Positions 38,740 to 46,427 of a DNA stretch of 64,000 bases are shown here, in pieces. The notes beneath the pieces were generated by a model. The model searched no databases. It was not told the origin of the DNA and was given only the letters and a program-made list of their open reading frames with translations. The stretch's first letter is position 1; each line of letters starts with the position of its first letter. The DNA comes from Aquilonibacter sp963820185 (GTDB taxonomy: Bacteria > Vulcanimicrobiota > Vulcanimicrobiia > Vulcanimicrobiales > Vulcanimicrobiaceae). The stretch is taken from the NCBI GenBank assembly GCA_963820185.1, contig CAWFYV010000004.1, forward strand, positions 124,001 to 188,000. Direction: 5' to 3'. Both the position numbers and the translations under genes were made by a program.

Positions 38740-39197
38740 GCGAGCCGATTCGATTGGCCACCGGCCTTGCGATACAGGACGGGCGCGTGCTGCTCGTTGC
38801 CTCAACCTATCGCAGTCACGCGGAGCCGCTTTGGAACCTTCCCGGCGGACGCGTCGTGCCGGGCGAGCTTCTTCGTGATGCGGTCGTACGCGAGGTGCTT
38901 GAAGAGACCGGATTGCGAGCGACCGTGAGCGAGCTCGCCTACATAAGCGAAAGCTACGACGGTGCGCGTCACGTGCTCAACGCAACATTTGCTATCGATG
39001 TCACCGGCTCAGTCGCGACACCGCAAGGGGACGACCACGTCGTTGCAGTGGAGTGGGTCGCGATCGATCGTCTCGCCGAGCGCATTGCCGTGGGTGTGGT
39101 GCGCGATCCGCTCGTGCACTATCTTCGCGATCGCACGCGCTACTACGGATTCGCCGACGCCGGCGTAACCATTGAGTGGCCCGACAGATTGGCTTAG
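38736..39197 (+). CDS. Nudix hydrolase
   Basis: The 153-residue protein carries a perfect Nudix box, GX5EX7REUXEEXGU, read as GGRVVPGE followed by REVLEETGL, at about 36-59. It hydrolyses a nucleoside diphosphate linked to another group, coordinated by Mg through the box glutamates. GTG 38736 is the start because it overlaps the GT4 stop (GTGA) and lies at the beginning of the conserved domain. It may control the level of a nucleotide-sugar used by the glycosyltransferases, but that is inference from context. The stop shares TTAG with the convergent GNAT gene. Confidence 0.9.
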   Translation: MSEPIRLATGLAIQDGRVLLVASTYRSHAEPLWNLPGGRVVPGELLRDAVVREVLEETGLRATVSELAYISESYDGARHVLNATFAIDVTGSVATPQGDDHVVAVEWVAIDRLAERIAVGVVRDPLVHYLRDRTRYYGFADAGVTIEWPDRLA

Positions 39198-39757
39198 GCC
39201 GGCCTTCTCAATTCCCACCGTTCTCGATCCAGCACATACCCGAGTACATCGACCGGATCGCCGCCGACGGTCGCGCCACGCGGAAGCACACCGTCTTCTT
39301 CAAAGCCCACGTTCGCAAGGACGGCACGCGACGGCACGTTCTCTGGTACGCAGTACGCGCGCAACTTCCGCAGATGAAGACGCGCAAACGTTTCGCCGAC
39401 GATCGCCGCAACCGCCTCGGTCGCGATGCCGCGCCCGCGGTACGGTTCGGCTACGCTGTAACCGATTTCCGCCGACGACGTGACGCGCTCGCCCACGCGC
39501 AACGACGCCCATCCGACCGGTTCGTCGACGCCTTCGAGGTAGAGCAGCCACTCGAAGCGTCCCCAGGACCCGGGCTCGAGTTTTGGCGGACGCGCTGCAA
39601 CCATACGCTTGAATTGCACGAGATCCGCGTCGGGCAGGTCTTGATATTCGCGCAAGCCGGGCTGTTGCAGCAGCTGCCACAGCGTCTCTGCGTTGAGCGC
39701 CGTCACCGGTACCAGCCGCAGCCTCTCGGTCGAAATGACCCGCATAACCCTAGACAT
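39194..39757 (-). CDS. GNAT N-acetyltransferase (RimJ/RimL type)
   Basis: A protein of about 187 residues. The RimJ-like start is TERLRLVPVTALNAETLWQL. The acetyl-CoA binding region is EIGYSVAEPYRGRGIATEAV (Q/RxxGxG/A as RGRGIA near 110), then LRKLRAYCVPENVPSRAVLANVGFEEDG, the standard ending. It acetylates an amino group of a protein N-terminus or small molecule; the target is not readable. I chose ATG 39757 because GAGGGA lies immediately upstream and the domain starts 8 residues later; 39745 is also possible. Confidence 0.88.
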   Translation of the reverse strand: MSRVMRVISTERLRLVPVTALNAETLWQLLQQPGLREYQDLPDADLVQFKRMVAARPPKLEPGSWGRFEWLLYLEGVDEPVGWASLRVGERVTSSAEIGYSVAEPYRGRGIATEAVAAIVGETFARLHLRKLRAYCVPENVPSRAVLANVGFEEDGVLPRGATVGGDPVDVLGYVLDRERWELRRPA

Positions 39758-39800
39758 TTTCCCTCGCGCGCGTGATCCATGCACAGAGGAGGGCGGGCAG

Positions 39801-40094
39801 ATGGTCGATGTGATGGCAACAGTAACCAGCCGGCCGACGTTCTTTATGGGCACGCACACCCACGCCGAGCACGAAGAGTTTTGGGCGCAGACGGCGAGCG
39901 GACCAATCGAGGTGATCGACAACGTTGACCTCGCCCCGCCGGTACCGGTAGGGCCCGGGGATCAGATCGAGGTCTGTGGTGAAATGGTCCACGATCCGGG
40001 ACAAAGTACGCCGATCATCCATTGGACGCACCACGATCCGGCGCATCGCCATCCTGACGGCTTCATTCGGTTCCACGGGCGCGCATATGCATAG
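39801..40094 (+). CDS. DUF3465 family protein
   Basis: A 97-residue protein matching DUF3465, with IDNVDLAPPVPVGPGDQIEV and the near-invariant IIHWTHHDPAHRHPDGFIR close to the end. ATG 39801 has a strong GGAGG 8 bases before it. No signal peptide is evident, unlike many family members, which are periplasmic. Function is unknown. Its 3' end overlaps the convergent deacetylase by 32 bases, so both stops lie inside the opposite reading frame. Confidence 0.85.
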   Translation: MVDVMATVTSRPTFFMGTHTHAEHEEFWAQTASGPIEVIDNVDLAPPVPVGPGDQIEVCGEMVHDPGQSTPIIHWTHHDPAHRHPDGFIRFHGRAYA

Positions 40095-40857
40095 TCCCCT
40101 TCAGGGACAACAGCTCCGGCACCGTAACGAACCGATACCCTTGGCTGCGTAAGTTCTCGACGATAAGCCGCGTCGCATCGATCTCGCTGTGACGATCGCA
40201 TGTCTTTGCGGCAGTGTGTGAACTCGCGCACACGATGCCGCGGTTGCCATCGTGCAGCACGATAATTGAACCGTCGCCGACATACGGCAAAATCCGCTCG
40301 ACGATAGTCTGCGCGGGCGGCTCTTCCCAATCTTTGGCGAGCGGAACCGACCACATGACCGGCGTGTACCCGAGGCTGCGTGCCTGGTCGAGCACGAGCC
40401 AGTCGCGCGCACCAAACGGCGGACGCATGATCCGTGGGTGCACGCCGGCGGCACGGTAGATCGCATCGTCGGTCTTTGCGAGCGAGCTGCGAACCTCTGC
40501 CGCATCCATGAGGATCATGTGGCTGTGCGCCCAAGTGTGATTGCCGATCGCGTCGCCGTCGCGAACCTCCCGGCGCACGATCGACGGATAGGCCGCGACG
40601 GCGCGACCGACCAGAAAGAACGTTGCGTGCACGTGCTCGCGCTCAAGCACGTCGAGGATCGCCGTTGTGTACGGGGGATTGGGCCCGTCATCGAAGGTAA
40701 GGGCCACAACGCGCTCATCGGTCGGACCGCTAACCAGCGTCTTGCCGAAAAGCTGATTGCTCGGATTCTCCGAGATCTCGTACAGCCAAAATCCGGCGAG
40801 CGCAAGCAACGTGCACGCAAGGAGCGTTCGCAACGCGATGCGTCCCGTCGCGATCAC
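40063..40857 (-). CDS. Polysaccharide deacetylase (NodB-type, membrane-anchored)
   Basis: The 264-residue protein has an N-terminal membrane anchor (TLLACTLLALAGFWLYEI) and then the NodB domain. It shows TFDDGPNP (metal and catalytic Asp), HTWAHSH (metal His pair), RPPFGAR, VMWSVPLAKDW and IIVLHDG, i.e. all five CE4 motifs. It removes N-acetyl groups from peptidoglycan or an extracellular polysaccharide using a divalent metal. It is the last of three minus-strand genes (RNase HI, membrane-anchored protein, deacetylase) and its start overlaps the preceding gene in an ATGA. Confidence 0.93.
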   Translation of the reverse strand: MIATGRIALRTLLACTLLALAGFWLYEISENPSNQLFGKTLVSGPTDERVVALTFDDGPNPPYTTAILDVLEREHVHATFFLVGRAVAAYPSIVRREVRDGDAIGNHTWAHSHMILMDAAEVRSSLAKTDDAIYRAAGVHPRIMRPPFGARDWLVLDQARSLGYTPVMWSVPLAKDWEEPPAQTIVERILPYVGDGSIIVLHDGNRGIVCASSHTAAKTCDRHSEIDATRLIVENLRSQGYRFVTVPELLSLKGTMHMRARGTE

Positions 40858-41519
40858 TGACCGCTCCCCCCGTGTGCGAACGATGCGCGCAACGCCGCGA
40901 CCTTGTCGCGGAACTGCGGCGGACCGAAGGCGCGAAAATCGTCGACGATCTGCTGGTAGTGTGGATCGGCGAGCTGCGTACTCTGCATCTTGAGCAAGTC
41001 GTTCGGGTTGTCCTTACGCAGATCGATCGTGTACTGCCGCCCGGCGGCAGTCGCCCAATAGTGCGGATCGGTAAACGTCACGGTGCGATCGCCGGTCTTG
41101 AAATCGGCGGTCTGCTTCACGTAGACCGTGTAGTGCGCGTTCGTATCGCCGGCCGGCCGTTTGTTCATGAGGTCCCAGACGCCGTCTTGTACGAGCTTGC
41201 CGAAAAAGTAGCTAACGTCGGTCGTGGCGTGCGGCGGCGCCGTAACCGTCACTTGTTTGCCCGTGTAGGAGCGAATGCGGTATTGAAAGGTCGTGATACC
41301 GTCGACGTCTTGCGTGGTATACCGTTCTTCATAGATCGGCGGCTTCTCGTAGCGTATCAGCAAGCTTGCATAGATCGCACTCGGTTGGTTCTTCTCCCGG
41401 TCGACGGCGCCCAGGCTCGTGAATTCTGGATGCGACGCATAGAGCCGAATGCCGATGACGGTCATCACGGCAACGAAGACGAAAATCGCCAAAGGGACGA
41501 TGGTGGTACGGCGGAACAT
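40854..41519 (-). CDS. Membrane-anchored protein, unknown
   Basis: The 221-residue protein has one N-terminal membrane helix (LAIFVFVAVMTVIGIRLYA) and a soluble domain outside. The domain is Tyr/Thr/Asp-rich (YTTQDVDGITTFQYRIRSYTG, TVTFTDPHYWATAAGRQYTI) and looks beta-rich. No known family is recognised. It lies between RNase HI (11-base gap) and the deacetylase (4-base overlap), so a role in envelope glycan modification is possible. Confidence 0.72.
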   Translation of the reverse strand: MFRRTTIVPLAIFVFVAVMTVIGIRLYASHPEFTSLGAVDREKNQPSAIYASLLIRYEKPPIYEERYTTQDVDGITTFQYRIRSYTGKQVTVTAPPHATTDVSYFFGKLVQDGVWDLMNKRPAGDTNAHYTVYVKQTADFKTGDRTVTFTDPHYWATAAGRQYTIDLRKDNPNDLLKMQSTQLADPHYQQIVDDFRAFGPPQFRDKVAALRASFAHGGSGQ

Positions 41520-41530
41520 GACGGGCGTCC

Positions 41531-41974
41531 TTACGAATCCGGCGCTGCCGCTTCCTGGTCGAGCACCTGGTTCACGACGCGGTCGGCGAGGGTGTTCTGT
41601 TTACGGGGGACATGCTTGATGTCGATGTGTTCGAAGCGTCGCAGCAGCGTCTGCGCACGCCGGTAGAGTGGCTGCAAGTCGGCGTGTTTCACGCGATATT
41701 CTCCGAGCATCTGCTTGACGACGAGTTCAGAATCCATCCGCACCGCGAGCCGCACGATGCCACGCTCGGCGGCGCGTTCGAGCCCGATGCACAGCGCGGT
41801 CCACTCGGCAACGTTGTTGGTGGCGGTGCCGAGATAGCGTCCGACCTCGTCGAGGACGGCACCGTCGGAACCGACGAGCACGGCCCCACTTGCCGCCGGG
41901 CCGGGATTGCCGCGCGAACCGCCATCGGCAAAGAGGGTCGCGTCGGTGGGAAGCGCGTCAAAGAGCGTTGCCAT
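41531..41974 (-). CDS. rnhA: Ribonuclease HI-like protein
   Basis: A 147-residue protein. The family motifs are all visible: TLFADGGSRGNPGPAASGAV with the first catalytic Asp, NNVAEWTAL with the catalytic Glu, RMDSELVVKQMLGEY with the second Asp, and KHVPRKQNTLADRVVNQ with the final Asp. This layout, without the basic loop of E. coli RNase HI, is that of the short RNase HI of archaea and Actinobacteria. It cleaves RNA in RNA/DNA hybrids. ATG 41974 is used; GTG 41989 is also in frame. Confidence 0.9.
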   Translation of the reverse strand: MATLFDALPTDATLFADGGSRGNPGPAASGAVLVGSDGAVLDEVGRYLGTATNNVAEWTALCIGLERAAERGIVRLAVRMDSELVVKQMLGEYRVKHADLQPLYRRAQTLLRRFEHIDIKHVPRKQNTLADRVVNQVLDQEAAAPDS

Positions 41975-42000
41975 ATCGTTTAGGGCCACTTCGGCACAGG

Positions 42001-42006
42001 TATAAT
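42001..42006 (+). promoter_or_regulatory. Consensus -10 box TATAAT next to a start codon
   Basis: TATAAT at 42001-42006 is followed by only six bases before ATG 42013. Transcription would begin at the start codon, so the downstream gene is probably leaderless. The -35 region (TTTAGG, 41979-41984) is weak. Confidence 0.6.
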
Positions 42007-42012
42007 GCAGCC

Positions 42013-42357
42013 ATGCGACACGTCTTATTGCGCGGCACTGCCGCTCTCGTACTCCTGGCTTTCGCCTTGGTGCCAAACGCGGCATGGGCGGCGAGCACGT
42101 TCTACGGCGAAGCCGTCCACGTCTCCACGACCAACATCAAGGTAAGAGATCCCCGGACAGGACAGGTATTGGCCTTCGAAATCCTCCCGCACTTCGATCA
42201 GATCTTCTCGCCCGACGGCAAGACGACGTATCAAATGAAGGACGTCCACGAAGGGCACTACGTGGCCATCATCTACGATCAGAAGGCGCTCGGCATACGC
42301 CACGCCGACAAGATCTATGTCATGAGCAACGCCAACCAACGGCTCAAACAACCCTAG
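42013..42357 (+). CDS. Small secreted protein, unknown
   Basis: The 114-residue protein has a clear signal peptide (MRHVLLRGTAALVLLAFALV, cleavage after AWA near residue 26). The mature part is a small beta-rich domain (STFYGEAVHVSTTNIKVRDP, GHYVAIIYDQKALGIRHADK). It does not match a family I can name; it resembles small DUF5666-like periplasmic domains. It is divergent from RNase HI and probably leaderless. Confidence 0.72.
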   Translation: MRHVLLRGTAALVLLAFALVPNAAWAASTFYGEAVHVSTTNIKVRDPRTGQVLAFEILPHFDQIFSPDGKTTYQMKDVHEGHYVAIIYDQKALGIRHADKIYVMSNANQRLKQP

Positions 42358-42457
42358 GATTTCAAGAACGGCAACGCCGGTTGTGAATAGGTCGCGATGT
42401 TTCTATCGCGATCTATCGGCGCATCCACCAGGACATGATTCATCCCTCCGAAATGAG

Positions 42458-42889
42458 ATGAGTCTCATGAAAGCACAGCCGAGCAAGAATCTGAACGCCT
42501 CCCAACAGGTCGACAGGCTGATCCGTGACACTGCTGACTGGCGCGCCGACGTGCTCGCGAAGATTCGCAAGCTGATACTCAGCGTTGACGCGGGGATCGT
42601 CGAGGAGTGGAAGTGGATGGGCACGCCGACGTATTATAAGCACGGTGTAATCTGCGTGATGAATCCGCACAAGGGGAAGGTGAAGGTGACCTTCGATCAC
42701 GGCGCGGCACTTGCGGATCCGGACAAGCTTTTCAACGCCGGCCTCGAGGGCAACCAGCGGCGCGCAATCGACTTTTTCGAGGGCGATCGGATCAACGAGC
42801 GTGCGCTGAAAGCGCTCTTCAAGGAAGCTTTGGCGTACGATGCCCTGAAGGCGAAGAGCTCGGCCGCAAAAAAGAAATCAAAAACGTAG
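42458..42889 (+). CDS. DUF1801 (YdhG-like) domain protein
   Basis: A 143-residue protein. The DUF1801 core is clear: IRKLILSVDAGIVEEWKWMG, YYKHGVICVMNPHKGKVKVT, and a basic tail KKKSKT. The fold resembles the frataxin/YdhG family, of unknown function. The start may be ATG 42458 or ATG 42467. A GTG much further upstream at 42383 gives an implausible N-terminus. Confidence 0.87.
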   Translation: MSLMKAQPSKNLNASQQVDRLIRDTADWRADVLAKIRKLILSVDAGIVEEWKWMGTPTYYKHGVICVMNPHKGKVKVTFDHGAALADPDKLFNAGLEGNQRRAIDFFEGDRINERALKALFKEALAYDALKAKSSAAKKKSKT

Positions 42890-42894
42890 GTGCA

Positions 42895-43083
42895 CTACCA
42901 AAGTGCGCCATCGGTGACGAGCACGTAGAGAATCGGTCCGAGCCCCCAGACGATACTCACGATAAACCAGATGACTTTCTTGGGCCCATCCATATCGCTT
43001 CGCCCGGCGAGATTGATCCACATCAGAATCATCGCGATCGGATGCAAGATGATCGAGAGCACGATTTCCAAAAACAGTTTCAT
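42895..43083 (-). CDS. Small two-helix membrane protein, unknown
   Basis: A 62-residue protein with two hydrophobic helices (LEIVLSIILHPIAMILMWI and VIWFIVSIVWGLGPILYVLV) joined by a short GRSDMDGPKK loop. A strong GGAGGAGG lies about 9 bases before ATG 43083. It resembles small PLDc_N/Phospholipase_D-nuclease N-terminal-type membrane proteins, but only the fold class is similar. It is transcribed into the opposite-strand DUF1801 gene. Confidence 0.8.
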   Translation of the reverse strand: MKLFLEIVLSIILHPIAMILMWINLAGRSDMDGPKKVIWFIVSIVWGLGPILYVLVTDGALW

Positions 43084-43122
43084 CCGAAGAGCCTCCTCCC
43101 AAGCACGCTAACTGAATATTAC

Positions 43123-43149
43123 AAAAACGAGGCGCTAGGCCTCGTTTTT
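43123..43149. terminator. Bidirectional terminator after the tRNA-Pro gene
   Basis: An 11-bp perfect stem AAAAACGAGGC / GCCTCGTTTTT with loop GCTAG. It has an A-run on one side and a T-run on the other, and lies 5 bases after the tRNA 3' end. Confidence 0.9.
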
Positions 43150-43154
43150 ATTTA

Positions 43155-43232
43155 TGGTCGGGCTGACTGGATTCGAACCAGCGACCTCTTGACCCCCAGT
43201 CAAGCGCGCTAACCAAGCTGCGCTACAGCCCG
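43155..43232 (-). tRNA. tRNA-Pro (anticodon GGG)
   Basis: Read on the minus strand, the acceptor stem is CGGGCTG/CAGCCCG, the D-arm stem GCGC/GCGC and the anticodon stem CTTGA/TCAAG, with loop CTGGGGG giving anticodon GGG. The T-arm contains the conserved GGTTCGAATCC. Discriminator A is followed by encoded CCA (43157-43155). It lies between the HU gene and the terminator. Confidence 0.96.
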
Positions 43233-43270
43233 ATGGTTGCCGGAGAATCCTCGTTCATCCGGCAGCACGA

Positions 43271-43606
43271 CTATTTGCGCTTCGCGCTTTTTCTCTTCGC
43301 CGTCTTCGTGCCACTCGAGCGTCCGCCACCCACAGCATCTTTGAGTGACTTGCCGGCGACGAAAGCGGGAACTTTGCGCGCGGCAATCTTGATTTTCTCA
43401 CCCGTCTTTGGATTGCGTCCTTCGCGCGCCTTGCGGCTGCGAACGACAAAGCTGCCGAACGGCGTCAACGCAACGCGGTCGCCCTTCTGCAGCGCCGTCT
43501 TGATCTCTTGAAGGATCAAGTCGACGACTTCGCCGGCTTGGCGCTTGGAGAGCTCCACTTCACCGGCGACGGCATCAATCAGATCGGCTTTCGTCAAACT
43601 CGACAT
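43271..43606 (-). CDS. hup: HU-family nucleoid DNA-binding protein
   Basis: The 111-residue protein keeps the HU core: TKADLIDAVAGEVELSKRQA, GDRVALTPFGSFVV, and the DNA-contacting RNPKTGEKIKIAA arm with the intercalating proline. A basic, flexible tail of about 20 residues (SGTKTAKRKSAKRK) extends beyond the usual end and may add DNA contacts. AGGAG sits directly against ATG 43606, too close for normal use. TTG at 43597 lies at a better distance and would start MTKADL, as many HU proteins do. Upstream of tRNA-Pro on the same strand. Confidence 0.95.
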   Translation of the reverse strand: MSSLTKADLIDAVAGEVELSKRQAGEVVDLILQEIKTALQKGDRVALTPFGSFVVRSRKAREGRNPKTGEKIKIAARKVPAFVAGKSLKDAVGGGRSSGTKTAKRKSAKRK

Positions 43607-43667
43607 CTCCTATTGGGCGGACCAGCCGCCAGGCAGGGGGATATACGCACGGGACCTACCCGCTCCT

Positions 43668-44102
43668 TTATTTTTCGGCAGTTTGCGCGAGAAAACGCAA
43701 TGCCAGAACGTAGGACGTGGGACCGAAGCCCGAAATGCTTCCCACACACGCTGCGGCGGTTACACTCGTGCGTCGATGTGCTTCACGCGCGGAAATGTTC
43801 GAAAGATGCACTTCGACGATCGGAATATGCACTGCAGCAATCGCATCGGCAATCGCGTACGAATAGTGCGCGTACGCACCGGGATTGATCACGACACCAT
43901 CGTAGCTCGAACGCGCGTTATGGATCGCGGTGATTATCTCACCCTCACCGTTATATTGCACGCAATCAACGCTCGCGCCCAAGTCGCGCGCGACCGTTGC
44001 TATAAATTCATTGATTTCGGGCAGCGTCATCCGACCGTAAATTTCGGGCTGGCGTTCACCGAGCAAATTGAGACTAGGCCCGTGAATGACGAGTACGCGC
44101 AT
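43668..44102 (-). CDS. aroQ: 3-dehydroquinate dehydratase, type II
   Basis: A 144-residue protein of the type II family. LVIHGPSLNLLGERQPEIYG carries the N-terminal active-site residues (the usual motif is GPNLNLLGxREPxxYG; here GPSLNLL). VINPGAYAHYSYAIADAI and IPIVEVHLSNISAREAHRR complete the flavodoxin-like active site. It converts 3-dehydroquinate to 3-dehydroshikimate in the shikimate pathway. It diverges from hslO with a 54-base gap and is followed by the HU gene. Confidence 0.95.
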   Translation of the reverse strand: MRVLVIHGPSLNLLGERQPEIYGRMTLPEINEFIATVARDLGASVDCVQYNGEGEIITAIHNARSSYDGVVINPGAYAHYSYAIADAIAAVHIPIVEVHLSNISAREAHRRTSVTAAACVGSISGFGPTSYVLALRFLAQTAEK

Positions 44103-44156
44103 TGGGCCTGCTTCGCAGGAGGAAAAGCCGTCGCCTTCGGCACAGGACCGCAGACC

Positions 44157-45041
44157 ATGCCCGATCTCATCGTCAGCGCGTCGGCACCACAGGCCGGCAT
44201 AGCCATCGCGGCTGCCGTCACGACCGATCTTGTCGCCGAAATTCGTAGTCGCCACGATCTCTCGCCGCTCGTCACCGCGGTCGTGGGCCGTCTGACAACC
44301 GGGGCCGCGCTCTTTGGCGTCTCACTCAAGGGTCGCGAGCGGATCACGCTGCAGATGTCGGGAGACGGTCCCGTCAGGTCGATTGCCGCCGACGCTTGGC
44401 TGCTCGAACCCGACGTGCTCGGCGCACGCGGGTACGCCCAAAATCCGCGCGCCGATCTTCCACTCAATGCCAAGGGTAAGTTTGATGTCGCGGGCGCCAT
44501 CGGCACGGGCTCGCTGCAAGTGACCAAATCGTACGACGTGGGTCAGCCGTACGTCGGGGTTGTGCCGCTCTATTCCGGCGAAGTCGCCGAAGACATCGCT
44601 TCGTATCTGGTCAATTCCGAACAGATCCCAAGCGTCGTCGCGCTCGGCGTACTTGCCGACCCCGATGGCGTGCGCGCCGCCGGCGGTGTGCTTGCTCAAG
44701 TTCTTCCGGGCGCGGATGAGCGCGCCATCGCGGCACTCGAAGAACGTGCCCTCGCAATGCCGCCGATCACCAAGCTGATCAGCGAAGGCGCCGATGCGCA
44801 CGCGGTCCTAAACGCGCTCGCGGGGCCGATCGAACTCCGCTCGCATCGTACGCTCGAAGTGCGTTTTGCATGCACGTGCACGCGCGAAAAGGTTGAAACC
44901 GCGCTCTTGAGCATGGGCGCCGAAGATTTGCGCACGCTCGCGGCCGAACGAGCCGAGTCGGAAGCCTCGTGCGAGTTTTGCAGGAAGCGCTATATGTTTA
45001 CCGCTGACGAGCTTCGAGAGCTCGCCGAGCGTTCGGCCTAA
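44157..45041 (+). CDS. hslO: Redox-regulated chaperone Hsp33
   Basis: The 294-residue protein has the Hsp33 start (AVTTDLVAEIRSRHDLSP), the phrase GDGPVRSIAADA, and the C-terminal zinc switch with CTC near 239-241 and CEFC at 272-275. Four cysteines bind zinc in the reduced form; oxidation releases zinc and activates holdase activity in the cytoplasm. Length and domains are standard. It ends in a stop overlapping the convergent zinc-ribbon gene (CTAA at 45038-45041). Confidence 0.95.
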   Translation: MPDLIVSASAPQAGIAIAAAVTTDLVAEIRSRHDLSPLVTAVVGRLTTGAALFGVSLKGRERITLQMSGDGPVRSIAADAWLLEPDVLGARGYAQNPRADLPLNAKGKFDVAGAIGTGSLQVTKSYDVGQPYVGVVPLYSGEVAEDIASYLVNSEQIPSVVALGVLADPDGVRAAGGVLAQVLPGADERAIAALEERALAMPPITKLISEGADAHAVLNALAGPIELRSHRTLEVRFACTCTREKVETALLSMGAEDLRTLAAERAESEASCEFCRKRYMFTADELRELAERSA

Positions 45042-45235
45042 ACGCCGGTTTCGAAGAGCGCTTCGACGTTCTTCGGCGTGCGATATGGCTCGATGCGTTG
45101 CCAGAAGGCCTCGCGAATCGCCGCGCCGTCGTTGAAGTACCACCATCCGCACTCGCAGCGAATCGGTCGCTCGCCCGGCTGCGGAAACGGATAGACGCGC
45201 TTGCAGCGCTTACAGACGTATTGCTTCTCGGCCAT
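45038..45235 (-). CDS. Small zinc-ribbon protein
   Basis: A 65-residue protein with two CxxC-like pairs (YVCKRCKRVYPFPQPGER and IRCECGWWYF), so it can bind one zinc. It resembles RPC10/rubredoxin-like small zinc ribbons, but the exact role is unknown. ATG 45235 is preferred over more distal starts, which extend into a basic low-complexity tract and the end of tyrS. It starts 10 bases after tyrS on the same strand. Confidence 0.75.
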   Translation of the reverse strand: MAEKQYVCKRCKRVYPFPQPGERPIRCECGWWYFNDGAAIREAFWQRIEPYRTPKNVEALFETGV

Positions 45236-45245
45236 AACCTTCTTC

Positions 45246-46427
45246 CTACGGAACGATGCGAGCGAATCGGCGCGAACCCACCGAGAGCACGGCGGGACCC
45301 GTGGCCGGCCACGCTGCGCGCGCATCGTCCACGACTATACCATCGACCTTGACGCCATTCCCAGAGATAAGTCGCTCGGCCGCGCGTTTGCTTTCGGCGA
45401 ATCCGGCGCGCACCAGGACATCGGCGACGCGCTTTGCATCACCGAGCGCTACCTCCGGTAGATCGTCTTGTGGAATCTCCTTGCGCTGCACCGTGCGCTC
45501 AAAGTACTCGCGCGCAGCGGCAGCAGCATCGAGACCATGGTAGTGCGCAACGATCGCTTCTGCCAGCTTCTTCTTTGCGTCAATCGGCGCAGCAAAAGTC
45601 GCAAGTTCGCTAACTTGAGACGGACTCCAGAATGCGGCCAATCGTCCATACATCGGCATCAACGCATCGGGCATCGACATCAGCTTGCCGAACTGCGTCT
45701 GCGCATCTTCGGTAATGCCGACGTAGTTACCAAGCGATTTGCTCATCTTCTTCTCACCGTCGAGCCCAACGAGCAACGGAACCGTCGCAGCGATCTGGGG
45801 AAGCTGGCCGTGCTCGCGCTGGAACTGTCGCGCCAGCAAGAAATTGAAGAGCTGATCGGTGCCGCCGAGTTCCACGTCAGCGTTGACCGCGATCGAATCG
45901 TACGCCTGCGCAACCGGATAGAGAAACTCGTGCAGTGAGATCGCTGTGCCGTCATTGTAGCGGTTGCGAAAGTCGTTCCGATCGATCATCTGCGCGACGG
46001 TGACTTCCGATGCAAGTTTGATGATGTCCGAAAAGTTCAGCTTCGCGAGCCATTCGGAGTTGTATCGAATCTTCACGCGTTGCAGATCGAGCACTTTGCC
46101 AGCCTGCTCGCGATACGTCTGCATGTTGGCTTCGATCTGCTCCCGCGTAAGCGGTGGCCGCATCGTGTTGCGCCCGCTCGGATCGCCGATGCTCGCGGTG
46201 AAGTCGCCGATGATGAGCGTTACTTCGTGGCCCGCTTCGGCAAAGCGTTGCAATTTGTGCAGCACAACCATGAAGCCGAGATGCAGGTCTGGGCTTGTCG
46301 GATCGATGCCCAACTTGACCCGCAGCGGGCGGCCAAGTTTTAGGCGCGCGCGAAACTCCTCGGCGGTTTCGACATGCTCGAAACCGTCGAGCAGGTACTC
46401 GGCGTCGGAAAAACTCGCGGGATTCAC
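45246..46427 (-). CDS. tyrS: Tyrosyl-tRNA synthetase
   Basis: The 393-residue enzyme has the class I motifs PTSPDLHLGF (HIGH variant HLGF, near 48-51) and KMSKSLGNYVG (near 222-232). The C-terminal S4 RNA-binding domain includes SKRAAERLISGNGVKVDG. It attaches tyrosine to tRNA-Tyr. The start is GTG 46427, overlapping the mutS2 stop (GTGA). Being inside the gat/mutS2 operon, it is likely co-transcribed rather than controlled by a T-box; none is seen. Confidence 0.97.
   Translation of the reverse strand: MNPASFSDAEYLLDGFEHVETAEEFRARLKLGRPLRVKLGIDPTSPDLHLGFMVVLHKLQRFAEAGHEVTLIIGDFTASIGDPSGRNTMRPPLTREQIEANMQTYREQAGKVLDLQRVKIRYNSEWLAKLNFSDIIKLASEVTVAQMIDRNDFRNRYNDGTAISLHEFLYPVAQAYDSIAVNADVELGGTDQLFNFLLARQFQREHGQLPQIAATVPLLVGLDGEKKMSKSLGNYVGITEDAQTQFGKLMSMPDALMPMYGRLAAFWSPSQVSELATFAAPIDAKKKLAEAIVAHYHGLDAAAAAREYFERTVQRKEIPQDDLPEVALGDAKRVADVLVRAGFAESKRAAERLISGNGVKVDGIVVDDARAAWPATGPAVLSVGSRRFARIVP

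Noticed and set aside
44103..44156. AGGAGG at 44117-44122 as ribosome binding site of hslO
   Set aside because: No start codon lies at a usable distance; ATG 44157, which begins the Hsp33 domain, is too far.
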